A stretch of DNA of 64,000 nucleotides from positions 28,755,058 to 28,819,057 of the forward strand of contig CM049310.1 of assembly GCA_026874595.1 (NCBI GenBank), given 5' to 3'. The DNA comes from Sipunculus nudus (lineage: Eukaryota > Annelida > Sipuncula > Golfingiida > Sipunculidae). The notes under the pieces are model-generated. The model saw only the letters and a program-made list of their open reading frames with translations. It had not been told where the DNA came from and made no database searches. Positions 61,661-64,000 of the stretch are shown here, piece by piece. A program made the position numbers and the translations under genes. The stretch's first letter is position 1, and each line of letters begins with the position of its first letter.

Positions 61661-63046
61661 ATTCACAATTATTTAGCAAAATTTGATATCAGTTCAATTG
61701 CATTCAGTCAATTAGACTATATTATGTTGTCAGATGGTTCATATTAACACTGGTTTCTCTCTCTCTCTCTGACTGATACATTGTTTATTTTATACACTTT
61801 ATCATATGCATCATGTGGTTAACATTGAGTTGGATTTATTGGATAAAGCCACTCATACTAAACACAAACAAATATCCATATATGTGACTAACTGCAGATT
61901 TAACAGTGATCCAGTTGCCATACTATTTAAAACCACACATATAAACCAACTGTCATAAAATAGGTGGTGCCATCAAATTAAAACATATATACTGCAACAT
62001 TTTTTCTAATGTAATTGTTGCCGTTTAAAGGAACTAGTATTTATTGCTGTTGTTTCCCCAAGTATATTAGCTGTATTATTTACCAGTGAGTGGGGTGCAT
62101 AGTTTTATTCAATGATATATGTGTGTGCTGTATTTTACCCAACATTGAAAATCCTGTTCTACAAAGTTGACTTTAAAACAATAATTTAGGCCATAATTTA
62201 TTTTTCATCATATATATTTAATTTACTTTTTTGTAATAGTAAATAAGAATTTTGCATTTATTGTTGATAAATGGAAACAGATTATGTAGAGTGTTTGGAA
62301 TTTGGTATTATACAAGTCAGGATTTTACATTATAAGCTATAACAAGGAGAACTTGTTATGATTATACCAAAACGTTTGTTTGGACAAGTGTTTAAGTGCT
62401 CGAGAAAAATATTTCGGATGTCTGAATGTGTTTACAGGTGTTTAAAGATACCAAAAGGCAGCGCTGACAAGGCGCGGCATGTATAAAGGCATGTTTTTTT
62501 CCGACTGTAAATAAAAAAAATATCAAATATATTTGTGTTATGTTGTGGTGCCGGGCCTGTACGAATGTGATGTGCATTTAGCTCTTTTACTGACCGTGAG
62601 GTGGCAGCACAAATTAACAGACTGAGTCCCAAATCCTTCATTGGCTGCCTTGCCACCAGGGTCTCTTGGTTATCAGAGTCTGATCCTTGGTCTCCGTTTA
62701 AAAGGCGTATTGTCTCCTTTACGGTCCGGTAGGATGAATCAAAGTGTTTTTGTGAGGTCAGTACACTTCTAATGATGGAAAAGTTACACCTTTGCCTTTA
62801 TCCAATGTTAATATGAAGTTTCTTTAGAATGAAAGTTCACTAAGATTTACACAGTGTTTTAAAATACTGTGGGAGCCTGCATGGTTTTCCATGCTCGAGC
62901 ACCACTGGTGCGTTGTTTATATCTGGAGATTATTACATCGGATGCCTCAAATTTTGTTTGAATTGAATAAAAAATCGGTCGTATTTGCGCTTTTAATCGA
63001 TTTTTGGCATTTACGCATACAGTTACTGGTCGTTTGTCTTTTTGGA

Positions 63047-63504
63047 CAGGTGCGTCAATATAGGGGGGGATGGGGGGTACATATACCCCCCACTTTTTGG
63101 CAAGGGGGAGATGGTCAATGTAATCATCCCCCCCCCCCCACCTTTCAGAGAATAATATTATAATATTGCAAATGAAATAAATTAACTAATAGAATTAAAG
63201 ACTTTGGATACATTTACTTATCAATGTTATTTCTAAACCTTGCTTAGAATTCACAAAATAACTTATTTTTTCTAAATCATTATTATTATTCAAATTATTG
63301 AAACATGATTACATATATATAATAATAAAATTGATTATTTATATATATAATAATTAAATAATTATAATAATTATATATATAGTTGAATATGTCACTCAAA
63401 AATGCTTAAAAAGGTATATATATATGTATAAAATATGTGTGTGTGTATATATACAAAGTCATTCCCCCCCCCCCCCCATCCTGGTAGAAAAATTGACGCC
63501 ACTG
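63047..63504. mobile_element. hAT-type MITE, copy 2, with 8-bp target duplication
   Basis: It begins CAGGTGCGTCAATATAGG and ends AAAATTGACGCCACTG. Both flanks are TTTTTGGA (63039-63046 and 63505-63512), a perfect 8-bp target duplication as expected for hAT transposons. The interior has G and C runs and AT-rich middle sequence, homologous to 2849-3197. No transposase is encoded. Confidence 0.88.
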
Positions 63505-63864
63505 TTTTTGGATCAGTCTACTTCCATGATCATTGATCATGTGGCCAATATGCAAAATCAAGCTCTTCAGCGGAACCACCTATGTGAACCAATATATCCC
63601 TGTCATGTAAGCCCTGTCAATTAAGAGAATATCAACACTTCAGTTTTCTTTTCACGATAACGTATATCCTCGATTTTGATAAACTAACAGAATATGATTT
63701 TTTTTTATTTTGTTTTCAAATGGTGTCTTCATCAACTTTCGCACAATTTGAAAATTTCCTGTATATGCACACATAATGCATTATTTGTTACCAAGTATGT
63801 TTACATGCAAATTGAACATCTGACTGGTATGCAGATGTAAGTTGTATAGGTAACGCCACCGACG

Positions 63865-64000
63865 CTCGCACCTTACATCTACAGACTACCCGCTCGCACC
63901 TTACATCTACAGACTACCCGCTCGCACCTTAAATTTACAGAAAGCTCGCTCGCAACTTACACTTACTCGCACTTTACACTTACAGACTATGCGATCGCAT
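63865..64000. repeat. About 28-bp tandem array, truncated by window end
   Basis: Units read ctcgcaccttacatctacag plus actacccg. The first three are nearly identical; later ones are diverged and shortened. The array runs off the window. Confidence 0.85.

Larger units (their letters stand above)
54445..64000. other. Downstream region without recognisable genes
   Basis: 9.5 kb of AT-rich sequence after gene 3. It holds the repeats listed here and the hAT element at 63047. The 134-residue minus frame (61409-61005) and shorter frames show no family motif, signal peptide or splice support. It may include distal 3' UTR of gene 3 or intergenic DNA. Confidence 0.55.

Overview
This is a eukaryotic (metazoan) chromosome window. 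It has AT-rich introns, GT-AG splicing, long microsatellites, minisatellites and many small DNA transposons. Protein content and repeat style fit a lophotrochozoan, probably a mollusc; that is inference, as no species marker was tested. No prokaryotic, viral or CRISPR features were seen. Nearly all long open frames are chance or repeat frames. The real coding sequence lies in short exons, which I joined by splice sites, phase and family motifs.

Three genes were rebuilt. (1) About 328-19057, plus strand, 5'-truncated: ten exons encode the C-terminal end of an astacin metalloprotease domain, then EGF, CUB, a Pro/Thr linker, a vWA domain, a second Pro/Thr linker, a TSP1-like repeat and a Cys-rich tail. 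(2) 36082-28112, minus strand, six exons: a 173-residue protein with an N-terminal hydrophobic signal segment and a stand-alone CULT (cereblon C-terminal-like) domain. It keeps the CxxC/CxxC zinc ligands and the three-tryptophan cage. (3) 36868-54268, plus strand, seven exons: a 508-residue ZNF395/ZNF704/SLC2A4RG-family transcription factor with a C2H2 finger and a C-terminal C-clamp. Genes 2 and 3 are head to head across 785 bp.

The most striking pattern is minisatellites carrying splice signals. A 39-bp array (1303-2000) is built from the 3' splice site and first codons of the CUB exon. A 62-bp array of about 127 units (3957-11866) fills the next long intron, and each unit holds a branchpoint-like CTGAC, a pyrimidine tract and usually CAG|G. 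A 42-bp array (32646-33257) is built from the end of the CULT exon plus its GTAAGT donor. A 40-bp relative of the last array lies in the same intron (29640-29998), next to a hAT-like insertion.

The 19.5-26 kb intergenic region is a transposon graveyard. It holds a TIR element, a foldback element, two Helitron-type sequences (one with both canonical ends) and one of two TTAA-flanked elements. The 54.4-64 kb region has no recognisable gene; it holds degenerate repeats, microsatellites, a hAT-type element with a perfect 8-bp target duplication, and a tandem array cut by the window end.
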